A stretch of DNA of 64,000 bases from Pseudactinotalea terrae (lineage in GTDB: Bacteria > Actinomycetota > Actinomycetes > Actinomycetales > Beutenbergiaceae). The stretch is taken from assembly GCF_009733845.1 (NCBI RefSeq), contig NZ_WNXZ01000006.1:1-64000 (forward strand). The letters run 5' to 3'. A program made the translations under genes and the position numbers. Under the pieces are notes generated by a model. It was not told the DNA's origin. It saw nothing but the letters and a program-made list of their open reading frames with translations, and did not search any database. Positions 1 to 8,669 of this stretch are shown in pieces (the first letter of the stretch is position 1; each line of letters opens with the position of its first letter).

Positions 1-1139
1 AGACCAGCGGCGACCCCCGCACCCTGGACCAGCTCCGCGCCGACGCCCTCGCCCTGATGGGTGGGACCGCCATCGTGACCGGCATCATCGGCCCCTGCCC
101 CCACCCCACCCACGACGCCACCCCACACGCCCACGACGCCACCCCGGATCCGATCTCGGGTGCGGAGCCCGTTGGTGGCGGCGGTAGCGGTGGGCCGGCT
201 GGCGGTGCATCGCGGCATCGTGATCCCGGATCCGAGCATGGCGATATCGACCAGAGCGGCTCGCCGCCGTTCTTCCTCGGCGGCGCTGAGCCACTCGATG
301 GCCTAGCAGAGCAGCGTCGATCCGATGCGCCAGGCCAGGGCGCCGCAGGCCCGCCTGTCCCCAGGGTCACCCGCGAGGATGTCTCGCGAGCTGGCACCGA
401 CCGTGCGGCAGGAACGACACAGGATGCCGCAGCACGCACGGCAGCGGGTGCGGCCACCGGGGCATGCCCCACACCCGGTCAAAGCATGCGGGTCGGAGTG
501 ATCGGAGGTAAGTCCGCGCACGTGCGGGTCGTGATCCCGCTGACCACCCTCATGGGTGGCCAGCACGGTCCCGGCGCCGACCTACCCGGATCCGAGGAAC
601 CCGCCCACCTCGAAGGCTACGGACCCATCCCCGCCTCCGTGGCCCGCGCCCTCGCCGCGGGAGGGCCGTGGGCGCGGATGGTCACCGACCCCCTGGACCG
701 CACCGTGCTGGAGGTCAGCCGCGAACAGTACGAACCCACCGCGGCGATGGCCGAGCTCATCCGCGCCAGACAACCCGAGTGCGCCAACCCCTCCTGCACC
801 GCCGCAGCCGACGGCTGCGACCTGCACCACCGCATCCCCTGGCCCCTGGGAACCACCTCCGTCAAAGACATCGACCCCAACTGCCGCCGCGACCACCTGC
901 TCCTGACCCACGGCGGCTGGTGGTACACCCAGCACGAGGACGGCTCCCGCACCTGGATCACCGCCACCAACCACACCTACCTCCAACACCCCGACGGCCA
1001 GATCACCATGATCCGACCATCGAACGGGCCAGGCTCCGCACCCGACTTCCTCGATGTCAGCACCGCCGGCTGGGCATCCACCACCGACCGCACCAGCCAG
1101 CTCCGCTACACCGTGGACGACGAGCCGCCGCCCTTCTAA
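1..1139 (+). CDS. DUF222/13E12-family HNH endonuclease, 5' end outside window
   Basis: The frame is open to the first base of the window and begins with the DUF222 hallmark RTLDQLRADAL, so the true start lies upstream. The C-terminal third is a normal HNH domain: ECANPSC, then CDLHHRIPW, then NCRRDHLLLTHGGWW, with the ECANPSC and CDLHH cysteines probably forming a zinc knuckle. Proteins of this family are multicopy in Actinobacteria and are presumed nucleases of unknown role. Between the DUF222 part (about position 90) and the conserved HVRVVIPLTTLMG (about 520) lies some 140 residues of Gly/Ala/Pro-rich low-complexity sequence with weaker third-position GC than the flanks. Such linkers vary in the family, but this one also reads well on the opposite strand, so it may be inserted DNA. 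Family call is firm; activity is not shown. Confidence 0.85.
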   Translation, partial: TSGDPRTLDQLRADALALMGGTAIVTGIIGPCPHPTHDATPHAHDATPDPISGAEPVGGGGSGGPAGGASRHRDPGSEHGDIDQSGSPPFFLGGAEPLDGLAEQRRSDAPGQGAAGPPVPRVTREDVSRAGTDRAAGTTQDAAARTAAGAATGACPTPGQSMRVGVIGGKSAHVRVVIPLTTLMGGQHGPGADLPGSEEPAHLEGYGPIPASVARALAAGGPWARMVTDPLDRTVLEVSREQYEPTAAMAELIRARQPECANPSCTAAADGCDLHHRIPWPLGTTSVKDIDPNCRRDHLLLTHGGWWYTQHEDGSRTWITATNHTYLQHPDGQITMIRPSNGPGSAPDFLDVSTAGWASTTDRTSQLRYTVDDEPPPF

Positions 1140-1163
1140 GCAGCAGCAGCAGTAGCAGCAGCG
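1140..1163. repeat. CAG/GCA triplet tract
   Basis: Immediately after the HNH stop codon come seven near-perfect GCA triplets, interrupted once by GTA. It is a short microsatellite with no function I can assign. It lies in the space between two convergent genes. Confidence 0.6.
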
Positions 1164-1241
1164 ATGCGGTTGCGGTCAGAGCGCGCTCGGTCAAGGTGGA
1201 GAGGCCGCAGGCGTGCACCGAACCATGGAACCAGCTGAGCC

Positions 1242-2141
1242 TCAGCTTCGGGGGTCGCGCCCCATGGCGCGGGCGGCCACGGCGATCAGCTCGGTCGCGG
1301 ACGCGCTCAAGCGGCGCTGCGGATGCCACACCGCGGTCAGCGGCCGTCGGAGGTCGAGCCCGTGCGGCACCTCGACCAGGCGGCCGATCTCCAGGTCGTA
1401 GGCGACAGCCGTACGGGAGACCACCCCGATGCCCAGGCCCGCGTGCACGCCGCCGACCAGCGCCGTCGTGGACGTGGCCTCCATCGACACCCCGACGTCA
1501 CCAGGCATGCTGGCCTCGAACGTGCGGCGGGTCCCGCTGCCCCGCTCTCGCAGCACGTAGTCGGCTGCCGCCAGCTCCTGCGGGGAGACGGCCGTGCTGC
1601 GCTGCGCCCACGGGTGCTGAGGCGGCACCACCAGGGTGACGCGGTCGCGGCCTATCACCTGGGCCGCGAGGTCGTCGGGGGTGTCGGTGCTCTCGATGAA
1701 GCCGAGATCCACCTCGTGCGCCCGGACCAGGGAGGCGACGGTGACGCTGTTGACGACCCGCAGCTGCGGGTGGACGTCGAACCCGATGGTGCGCAGCTCG
1801 CCGATCCAGCGCGGCAGCAGGAACTCCGCGATCGTCAGGCTCGCGGCGATCTTCAGCTCGTCGGTCTGCGAGGCGAGCGCGATCATCGACGCCCGCATCA
1901 CGTCGATCTCGTCGAGCACCCGGCGAGCCCAGGACACGACTGCGTGGCCCTCCTCGGTGAGGGTCGAACCGCGGGCGGAGCGCTCGACGACGCCCAGTCG
2001 CCACCGCGCCTCGAACTCGCGCAGGCGCGCGCTCGCGGCAGGCTGGCTCACCCCGACGTACCGAGCCGCGGCGCCGATGCTGCTGCACCGCTCCAGCGCC
2101 ACGAGCAGCCGCAGCGTCTCGATGTCGACGTCCGGAGCCAT
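1242..2141 (-). CDS. LysR-family transcriptional regulator, YeiE-like
   Basis: A 299-residue LysR-type regulator. The N-terminal winged helix-turn-helix (LRLLVALERCSSIGAAARYV, then SQPAASARLREFEARW) is followed by a periplasmic-binding-like effector domain with the usual LVVPPQHPWA segment. It is divergent from a YeiH-type sulfate exporter across about 70 bp; in enterobacteria the same regulator-exporter pairing (YeiE/YeiH) is known. The ATG at 2141 is chosen over the GTG at 2147 because TAGGCT sits exactly six bases upstream, the spacing of a leaderless promoter in this window. A palindromic T-N11-A box overlaps that start, which suggests autoregulation. Ligand unknown; possibly sulfite- or sulfur-related by context. 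Confidence 0.85.
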   Translation of the reverse strand: MAPDVDIETLRLLVALERCSSIGAAARYVGVSQPAASARLREFEARWRLGVVERSARGSTLTEEGHAVVSWARRVLDEIDVMRASMIALASQTDELKIAASLTIAEFLLPRWIGELRTIGFDVHPQLRVVNSVTVASLVRAHEVDLGFIESTDTPDDLAAQVIGRDRVTLVVPPQHPWAQRSTAVSPQELAAADYVLRERGSGTRRTFEASMPGDVGVSMEATSTTALVGGVHAGLGIGVVSRTAVAYDLEIGRLVEVPHGLDLRRPLTAVWHPQRRLSASATELIAVAARAMGRDPRS

Positions 2142-2156
2142 AACCACAGCCTATGG
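2138..2156. promoter_or_regulatory. LysR-type T-N11-A operator over the regulator's -10/start
   Basis: CCATA, nine bases, TATGG forms a perfect interrupted palindrome. It contains T (2141) N11 A (2153), the core LysR box. It overlaps the start codon of the minus-strand regulator and its TAGGCT -10 box (2148-2153), and lies 56 bases before the exporter start. Confidence 0.5.
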
Positions 2157-2211
2157 CGCACCGCGATGCGGTGGTCTACCCCCGTGGCGTGGCCGCCCCG
2201 AGCATGGAGAC

Positions 2212-3213
2212 GTGCTGAACCGGCTGTCGCAGGAGGAACGCCTCGCGACCCTCGCGATCGGTGCGGCGCTCCCCGTGCTGGTGGCGCTCGCCGCCATGGC
2301 GACCAGCGCGCTCGCCCCGCTCGTGAGCGCCCTGCTCGTGGCACTGGTCATCGGCACCCTGACGGCGAACCTCGCGCCGCGTCGTCGGCTCCCCGAGGGG
2401 CAGCAGCGCACCGACGGTCTGCAGCGCGCGGAGCAGGTCGCCAAGCACCTGCTGCGGCTCGGCATCGTGCTGCTCGGCCTCCAGATGTCCCTGACCGATC
2501 TGGCCGCGATCGGGTGGCGCGGCGTCGCGCTGGTGCTCGCCACCGTCGCGGCGACGTTCGTCGTCACCGCAAGTCTCGGTCGCCGCCTCGGGCTGGACGC
2601 CGGCCTCAGCACGCTGATCGCCGCCGGCTTCTCGATCTGCGGGGCCGCCGCCATCGCGGCCATCAGCCAGACGGTGCCGACCAAGAGCCGCGACGTCGGG
2701 CTCGCCGTCACCCTGGTGACGATCTTCGGGACGGCGATGATCGTCGTCGTCCCCTGGCTCGCCCACGTGCTCGGGCTGGGGGAGCAGGAGGCGGCCATGT
2801 GGGCCGGCGCCAGCATCCACGAGGTCGCCCAGGTGGTCGCGGCCGGGTCCCTGCTCGGCGGTGGCGCACTCGCGACGGCGACGACGGTGAAGCTCGCGCG
2901 TGTCGTCATGGTGGCCCCGGTGACCGCGATCGTGAAGCGGCAGCACGGTGCCGGCGAGGGTGCATCCGTGCCATGGTTCGTGACCGGGTTCCTGAGCGCG
3001 GTCGCGCTGCGGACGGTGGTGGACATCTCGCCCCAGATCCTCGACGTCGCCGGCCCTGCCGCCACCCTCTTCCTGGCAGCGGGCATGTTCGGGATGGGGC
3101 TCGCCATCCGGCTCCGCGACCTGTGGCCGCTGCCGGTGCGGGCGTTCGGGCTCGCGGCGATCGCGACCGTGGTCGCCGCCGCGGTCCCGCTGACCATGCT
3201 GCTTCTCACCTGA
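2212..3213 (+). CDS. yeiH: YeiH-family putative sulfate exporter
   Basis: A 333-residue membrane protein of the YeiH/UPF0324 family, about ten hydrophobic segments. Family signatures visible are LGIVLLGLQMSL, GFSICGAAAI, WAGASIHEVAQV and FGMGLAIRLRDL. The family is annotated as putative sulfate exporters; direct transport evidence is limited. The GTG at 2212 is the first in-frame start that gives a family-typical N-terminus; a weak GGAGA lies just before it, so the exact start is uncertain. The divergent LysR regulator and the operator between them imply paired regulation. Confidence 0.8.
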   Translation: MLNRLSQEERLATLAIGAALPVLVALAAMATSALAPLVSALLVALVIGTLTANLAPRRRLPEGQQRTDGLQRAEQVAKHLLRLGIVLLGLQMSLTDLAAIGWRGVALVLATVAATFVVTASLGRRLGLDAGLSTLIAAGFSICGAAAIAAISQTVPTKSRDVGLAVTLVTIFGTAMIVVVPWLAHVLGLGEQEAAMWAGASIHEVAQVVAAGSLLGGGALATATTVKLARVVMVAPVTAIVKRQHGAGEGASVPWFVTGFLSAVALRTVVDISPQILDVAGPAATLFLAAGMFGMGLAIRLRDLWPLPVRAFGLAAIATVVAAAVPLTMLLLT

Positions 3214-3303
3214 GCTGAGCTCCGGGGTGCGCCGCTGCGGGCGGGTGCGTCGCTATCGTGGCCTGACGCGCGGCGCGCGCGTGTCCGACGTCGAAGGAGT
3301 GCG

Positions 3304-5439
3304 GTGAGCGAGCCCGACCCGGCGCGCGAGGGCCCCAGCACGCGGGTGCGCGACATCTACGCCGGCTGGCGCTACGCGGCCGTCGGGATCCTCGGCGCCG
3401 CGGTCTTCGTGCTCGGCATGGTCGGCTTCTACCAGTCGATCCCCGGCATCCGGTTCGTGGACGCCCTGTACGCGACGATCCGCCTGTTCATCCTGGAGTT
3501 CGATCTCGACGGCGAACCCTCGCTCGCGCTCGACATCGCTCGGTTCGGTGCCGGTGCCGTGGTGTACCTCGCGGTCGCCTTCGCCGCGATCGGTCTTCTC
3601 GGCCAGCAGTTCTCGCTGGCGCGTGCCTCGCGTCTGCGCGGCCACGTGGTCGTAGTGGGCAACGGACCGGAGACGCTGCCGACCGCGGCCAACTTCCGCA
3701 CCGCCGGCCTGGCCTCGAAGGTGCTGGTCATCAACGACGCCGGCGACGACGTCGCGGCTGCTCGCGATGCCGGCCTGATTCGGCTGCCACCGCTGGCTGA
3801 CGACGCTCTCCGCCGGGTCGTGGATCACGCCGATCAGGTCCTGGTGATCGGCGAGACCGACGAGCAGACGGCCGAGCTCGCACACCGCCTCCGCGGCCTG
3901 CAGGTCGCCGCGCGGTTCCCCACCACGGTGCTGCTGAGCGACCGCAACCTCGCCGGCCACTGGGCGAGCTTCGCACCCGAGGCGGTCGTGTGCCGGCCGG
4001 CCCGGGTGGCGATCGCCGCCCTGCGTTCCGCTCCTCCGTATCTCGAGGACGCGGTGGTGCCGCCGCCGATCGTGGTGGGCGACGGCCCGCTGGCTGCCGA
4101 GCTCGCGCGCCGCATCGTGACCGGGTGGCAACAGCCCGGAGAGAAGCTGCGCGTGTACTGCCTGGGCGAGCACGAGGAGTGGGTGAGGGACGCCGCCGTC
4201 GGGATCGAGGAGCGCGCCGACCTCGTGTGGGTGCCGATGCACGCGAACGTCGCGCTGGCGCCGCGGATGATCTACCGGATCCTCGCGCAGCAACCGCCGC
4301 GGGACCCGCGCTTCACCCACGGGGGCCCACGGGTGTACGTGGCGTACTCGGAGAACTCCCGCACCGTGCCGATCGCGGCGGCGGTCGCGCGGCGGGTACG
4401 TGAGGTGGAGGTCACCGCGGTCGTGGACGACGCCGCCACCTGGAGCGACACCCTCGGTGACGACAACCGTCTTCACCTGGTCTCCTCGCAGGCGCTCCTC
4501 AGCGACCCTGCGACCATCCGGCTCTCGGTCGCCGACCTGCTCGCGGCCGAGCTGGTGGCCGACGCCGGCCGATGGCCCGCCGACGTGGCCGGTCCGTTCG
4601 GAGCCGTGGTCCGCGGACGCGACGGCGCCCAGCTCGCCCGCCAGCGTCCCGAGGTCCAGGAGGCGGTCCGATCGGTTGCCGAGCACGTGGAGAAGATCTT
4701 CGCTGCCGCCCACCTGGAGCTCGACGCCGGGTACCCGGCCGAGGTCCCGACGCTGATGCTGGGACCCGACGAGCTCACCGCGATCGAGGGCGCACTCGAC
4801 AGCGTTCTCCGCGATCCGGCGGCTGCGCCCGCCGCCGAGGACAGCGGCGACGAGGCGGACGATGAGGGGGACGCCTCGCTCCGCCGTCGTGCGGACGAGG
4901 CGCGGCTGCGGCGGATCGAGCTCGCCGCGCGGCTGCCCGTGCTCGCGGCGCGAGCCGGGCTGGTCCCGGTGCGGCGCGGCACGGCGCACGCGCCGCTGAC
5001 CGACGAGAGCGTGCGCACCCTCGCCCTCGAGGTCCACAACGACTACGTGCGCACGGCTGCCACCACCGGCAACGCGACCGCTTCCGGCAACGCCGATCTG
5101 ACCTGGGACGAGCTCTCCGAGACCGACCAGCGCTCGAGCATCGCGCAGGTCGTCGACATCCCGGTCAAGCTGGCCGCACTGGGCCTCACCTGGCGCCCCG
5201 CAGCCGAGGCTCAACCGTACGAGATCAGCGACGACGCCGTGGAGATGCTCGCCGAGATGGAGCATCGCCGCTGGGTGCACTTCCAGCTCCGCAACGGCCG
5301 AGCCACGCACACCTTCAACGTGACCTGGGCCGGGCTCGCCGACGGCGTGCAGGAGTACGACCGCGGTCCCGTCCGGCTGATGAGCCGGCTGCTCGGGATG
5401 CTCGGGTACGAGATCGTCGACGGCGAGCCGCGCACCTAG
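3304..5439 (+). CDS. Membrane RCK/TrkA-like protein with C-terminal RyR domain
   Basis: A 711-residue protein. The first ~105 residues hold two membrane helices (about 20-42 and 78-100) separated by an extracytoplasmic loop, like a two-helix ion-channel unit. Then come two Rossmann-type NAD-binding segments resembling RCK/TrkA-N domains: VVVVGNGPETLP near 115 and PIVVGDGPLAAELARR near 255. An acidic linker (about 505-525) precedes a final ~60 residues that match the ryanodine-receptor RyR domain: EMEHRRWVHFQLRNG and QEYDRGPVRLMSRLLGMLGYEIV split over about 640-705. GTG start at 3304 with AAGGAG (3293-3298) at good spacing. Likely a ligand- or NAD-gated membrane protein, perhaps a K+ channel or its regulator; no function is established from sequence. 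Confidence 0.75.
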   Translation: MSEPDPAREGPSTRVRDIYAGWRYAAVGILGAAVFVLGMVGFYQSIPGIRFVDALYATIRLFILEFDLDGEPSLALDIARFGAGAVVYLAVAFAAIGLLGQQFSLARASRLRGHVVVVGNGPETLPTAANFRTAGLASKVLVINDAGDDVAAARDAGLIRLPPLADDALRRVVDHADQVLVIGETDEQTAELAHRLRGLQVAARFPTTVLLSDRNLAGHWASFAPEAVVCRPARVAIAALRSAPPYLEDAVVPPPIVVGDGPLAAELARRIVTGWQQPGEKLRVYCLGEHEEWVRDAAVGIEERADLVWVPMHANVALAPRMIYRILAQQPPRDPRFTHGGPRVYVAYSENSRTVPIAAAVARRVREVEVTAVVDDAATWSDTLGDDNRLHLVSSQALLSDPATIRLSVADLLAAELVADAGRWPADVAGPFGAVVRGRDGAQLARQRPEVQEAVRSVAEHVEKIFAAAHLELDAGYPAEVPTLMLGPDELTAIEGALDSVLRDPAAAPAAEDSGDEADDEGDASLRRRADEARLRRIELAARLPVLAARAGLVPVRRGTAHAPLTDESVRTLALEVHNDYVRTAATTGNATASGNADLTWDELSETDQRSSIAQVVDIPVKLAALGLTWRPAAEAQPYEISDDAVEMLAEMEHRRWVHFQLRNGRATHTFNVTWAGLADGVQEYDRGPVRLMSRLLGMLGYEIVDGEPRT

Positions 5440-5454
5440 CGCGGCATGACGCCT

Positions 5455-7776
5455 CTACTCGGTGTAGCAGCGCACCTCGGCGACGGCCGCCGACGGGTCG
5501 CCGTTCGTTGCGTGAACCACGACCCGCAGGCGGGACGTGTCGACGGCCTCTGGTAGCCGATGCTGCCGGCGGCGCGCGGCGTTGTCCCGGACCGTGAGGA
5601 CCCGGCGCCAGGTGTCGCCGTCGGCGACGTCGATCGAGTAGTCGCGGACGCACTGGGGGTCCCGGTAGCCGGGCGGGTAGCGGTCGTACTCCCGGAGCAA
5701 GCTGCCCGCGAACGTCAGCTCGACGAGACCGATCCTGCGACTCGCGTCCCAGGACAGCTCCAGCCACTGGTCGAAGGGCTGTGCCGGGTTCGAGCGCCAC
5801 AGGTTGGTCGACCGGTGCGGTCGCGTCACACCGGTGAGCACCTCGGACGCGGGCCAGGCCGGCTGGGCGGGCGCGACACGGTGCGCCAAGGTGATGGCGT
5901 CGAGATACCGGCGCATCCGGCCGGAGGCGATACGCACCCCGGAGACACAGCCCGGAACAACGCTCCCTGCGCGGTGCCACGAGACCTCGGGGTCCGCGTC
6001 CAGGTCCAGGCGCAGATACCGCACATCGCCCGTGGCTCCCGACCGGAGCTGCTCGGCGCTGAGGTCGACGTCCCACGTGACCCACACCCGCTCGCCCGGC
6101 GGCACCACCAGCTCGGACACGGCAACCTCCGGGGCATCGTCGATGCGGTAGTCCCAGATGTGGTCCATGGCCATCAGCCTCGCCGTGATCGTGCGGTCAC
6201 CGGCAGTCGGGTTGGTCAAGCAGACCGAGACCTGCTCCAGGCCGGGCGCCTTCGCTCCGCTGCCGACGGCGATCCACTGCCCACGCCGCTCGAGGAGCGC
6301 GTCGTCGGGCTTGGAGTGGTTGCCGACACCTCCGGTGACACCGAGGCTGTCAGGGTCTGCGCCATAGCTCACGGCGCTCGACGACGCGCGAACCTTCGCG
6401 TGCCGTGCGAGATCGGAGTCGTCGGTGCTCGCGACCGAGGGCAAGAACGCACCGTCGCGGAGGAGGCGTTGCTGGACGACGTCGATACCCCGGGTGGCGA
6501 CCTCGTGGACGGGGATCCCGTCGCGGACCGCGACGGCTGCCGCGGTCCCGGCTGCCTGTCCCATGATCGCCGTCGTCGCCTGAACCCGGACCGAGCCGAG
6601 CGCGACGTGCGTCGCCGAGACGTTCCGCCCGGCCATCAGGAGGTTCGGCACCTCGAGCGCGATCAACGACCGCAGCGGGATGCCGAACGGTCCGACGTAC
6701 GCCGCCACCGCTGCGGGTGCGGTCGTCTCGTGCCCCTCCGCAGCCGTTGGCTCGCTCGTCTCGGCCAGCAGGCCGCCCGGCGTGTGCAGGTCGATGTTCC
6801 ACCCGCCGTAGGCGATCTCGTCCTTGAACGGCTCTGCCCGGGACAGGTCCGCCTCGGTCAGCAGGTGCTGGCCCATGATGCGCCGGCTCTCGCGCTTGCC
6901 GGGCACCTGCCCGATCCAGTCGAGGGCGTAGGTCCTCGCCCGGTCGCGCAGCTGCGGGTCCTTGTTCTTGATCCAGTCCCACACGCCGAGTGCGTGCCGG
7001 GTGAGCTCGTGCCGGATCGTCTCGGCGTCGTGGATCGTGTGCCACGGCACGCCGATCTCGATCCACCAGTAACCGCCCTTGAGCGTCGACGGACGGCGCC
7101 CGCCGCGGTAGAAGAAGGCCGCGTCGTCGTAGGAGACCGCCCATTCCGGCAGCTCGAAGTCGACGGGCCGACCCACGTCCTTGGTCTTGATGTGGATCGA
7201 GTTGCCCATGACGTCCGCGGATGCGTCGAGAGGAGCATGCGGCTCGTCGAACTCGGACCTGGCCTCGGTACCCATCCGCCACGGCGCGCCGGCCAGTGCG
7301 GCGACGACGCCGTCACCGGTGCAGTCGACGACGGCGTCGCAGCGGATCTCCGTCTCGGTCTCGGCGCTGGGGGTGTGGGCGACGACAGCGTCGATCCGCT
7401 TGTCGTCACCCAGGACGACGTCGCGGACGAGGGTGTTGAGGTGCAGCCGCAGTCCCGGGGTCCGCTCCACCAGGTCGTACAGCGTCAGGTCCCACACGCT
7501 GTTGGTGAAGCCGTTCTCGAAGATCTCCTCGTGGTTGAGCAGCCGCTCGCGCTCCAGAAGGTCCCCGATGACTCCGGTCTCGCGCGCATAGGCGTGGTAG
7601 TTGGCGGCGCCGCGAGGGACCACGCGCACCTCCGAGGAGCTGTTGCCGCCGAGTACCGGGCGATCTTGGATCAGGACTGTCTCCAGGCCCATCCGGGCGG
7701 CCGCGACGGCAGCGCTGACTCCTGCCAGGCCACCTCCGCAGACGACGACCTGGGCATGTTCGACACGAGTACGCAC
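5455..7776 (-). CDS. FAD-dependent oxidoreductase of a carbohydrate cluster
   Basis: 773 residues. The N-terminus is a classic FAD-binding fold (VVVCGGGLAGVSAAVAAARM with the following acidic Q/D end of beta-2), and the first ~450 residues match the FAD_oxidored family found in sugar-catabolism loci. LMAGRNVSATHVALGSVR is the family's C-terminal FAD-contact motif. The remaining ~320 residues are a beta-rich extension ending in a discoidin-like segment (WLELSWDASRRIGLVELTF), which is plausible for carbohydrate binding. GTG start with AAGGA six bases upstream. It is the last gene behind a sugar ABC importer, so it probably oxidises the imported sugar or a derivative. No signal peptide, hence cytoplasmic. 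Substrate unknown. Confidence 0.8.
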   Translation of the reverse strand: MRTRVEHAQVVVCGGGLAGVSAAVAAARMGLETVLIQDRPVLGGNSSSEVRVVPRGAANYHAYARETGVIGDLLERERLLNHEEIFENGFTNSVWDLTLYDLVERTPGLRLHLNTLVRDVVLGDDKRIDAVVAHTPSAETETEIRCDAVVDCTGDGVVAALAGAPWRMGTEARSEFDEPHAPLDASADVMGNSIHIKTKDVGRPVDFELPEWAVSYDDAAFFYRGGRRPSTLKGGYWWIEIGVPWHTIHDAETIRHELTRHALGVWDWIKNKDPQLRDRARTYALDWIGQVPGKRESRRIMGQHLLTEADLSRAEPFKDEIAYGGWNIDLHTPGGLLAETSEPTAAEGHETTAPAAVAAYVGPFGIPLRSLIALEVPNLLMAGRNVSATHVALGSVRVQATTAIMGQAAGTAAAVAVRDGIPVHEVATRGIDVVQQRLLRDGAFLPSVASTDDSDLARHAKVRASSSAVSYGADPDSLGVTGGVGNHSKPDDALLERRGQWIAVGSGAKAPGLEQVSVCLTNPTAGDRTITARLMAMDHIWDYRIDDAPEVAVSELVVPPGERVWVTWDVDLSAEQLRSGATGDVRYLRLDLDADPEVSWHRAGSVVPGCVSGVRIASGRMRRYLDAITLAHRVAPAQPAWPASEVLTGVTRPHRSTNLWRSNPAQPFDQWLELSWDASRRIGLVELTFAGSLLREYDRYPPGYRDPQCVRDYSIDVADGDTWRRVLTVRDNAARRRQHRLPEAVDTSRLRVVVHATNGDPSAAVAEVRCYTE

Positions 7777-7820
7777 GAGATTCCTTCGTTTCGGTGTGGG
7801 TGGTGCGAGCGCTGCAGAGC

Positions 7821-8669
7821 TCAGCCCTTGAGGCCTGTCGTGGCGATGCCGGCGATGAGCTTGCGCTGGAAGAGCAGGAAGAAGATGAAGACAGGTAGCA
7901 GGGACACGAGAGACATCGCGAACAGCTGTCCGTAGGAGGACTGGCCCATCGCGTTCATGAACATCCGCAGTCCGAGCGGGACCGGGTACTCGTTGAGATC
8001 GCTCAGGTAGATCAGAGGGCCGAGGAAGTCTTCGTAGGTCCAGATGAAGGTGAAGACCGCGGTGGTTGCCAGCGCCGGCACCGTGAGCGGAAGCATCACG
8101 GAACGGAACATGCGCCAGCGGTTGGCGCCGTCGAGCTCGGCGGCCTCGTCAAGCTCACGCGGGATGCCCCGCATGAACTGCACGAGCAGGAAGATGAAGA
8201 ACGCATCGGTGGCGAGGAACTTCGGCACGATCAGTGGAAGGTAGGTACCGACCCAGCCGGCGGCCGAGAACAGCGCGTACTGGGGGATGAGCGTCACGTG
8301 CGCCGGCAGCATCACGGTGGCGAGCATCAGGGCGAACCAGAGCTTCTTCAGCGGGAAGTCGAGCCGGGAAAACGCGTACGCGGCCAGCGTGCACGCGATG
8401 AGGTTCCCGGCAACCGCACCGGCGCAGATGATGAAGGAGTTCAGCATGAAGGTGCCGAACCCCGGTGGGTTGGCGACCCATCCCGCAGGGAAGTTGGAGA
8501 GGTCGACCTGCGAGGGCGCGATCGAGGGGCTGGAGAAGATCTCTCGCTCGGGGACGACCGAGCTGCGGGTCATCCACAGCACGGGATACAGCGTCGCCAC
8601 GCAGAGCAGCAGCATCAGGCCGTGCCAGGCGGTGGTGATCCATGGCGAGCGGGCGCGCGTCGATGTCAT
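7821..8669 (-). CDS. Carbohydrate ABC transporter permease, MalG type
   Basis: 282 residues, six predicted membrane helices, with the coupling-loop EAA motif ELDEAAELDGANRWRMF followed by VMLPLTVPAL. This is the second permease of a CUT1-type sugar importer. Its ATG overlaps the stop of the upstream permease by one base (TGATG), indicating translational coupling. No ATPase gene is present in the cluster; many actinobacterial CUT1 importers share a housekeeping MsmK-like ATPase encoded elsewhere. Confidence 0.92.
   Translation of the reverse strand: MTSTRARSPWITTAWHGLMLLLCVATLYPVLWMTRSSVVPEREIFSSPSIAPSQVDLSNFPAGWVANPPGFGTFMLNSFIICAGAVAGNLIACTLAAYAFSRLDFPLKKLWFALMLATVMLPAHVTLIPQYALFSAAGWVGTYLPLIVPKFLATDAFFIFLLVQFMRGIPRELDEAAELDGANRWRMFRSVMLPLTVPALATTAVFTFIWTYEDFLGPLIYLSDLNEYPVPLGLRMFMNAMGQSSYGQLFAMSLVSLLPVFIFFLLFQRKLIAGIATTGLKG

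Noticed and set aside
1233-1247. AGCTGA-GCC-TCAGCT hairpin after the HNH gene
   Set aside because: Three-base loop, six-base stem and no T-tract; it also overlaps the end of the LysR gene. Possible but unsupported.
3253-5310. 685-residue open frame on the minus strand
   Set aside because: It is antisense to the RCK-RyR gene, which has good domains and a ribosome site; the minus frame is the usual GC-rich shadow with charged, motif-free sequence.
5560-7935. 791-residue open frame on the plus strand
   Set aside because: Antisense to the FAD oxidoreductase; no recognisable motif and a composition dominated by Arg, Pro, Val and Asp.
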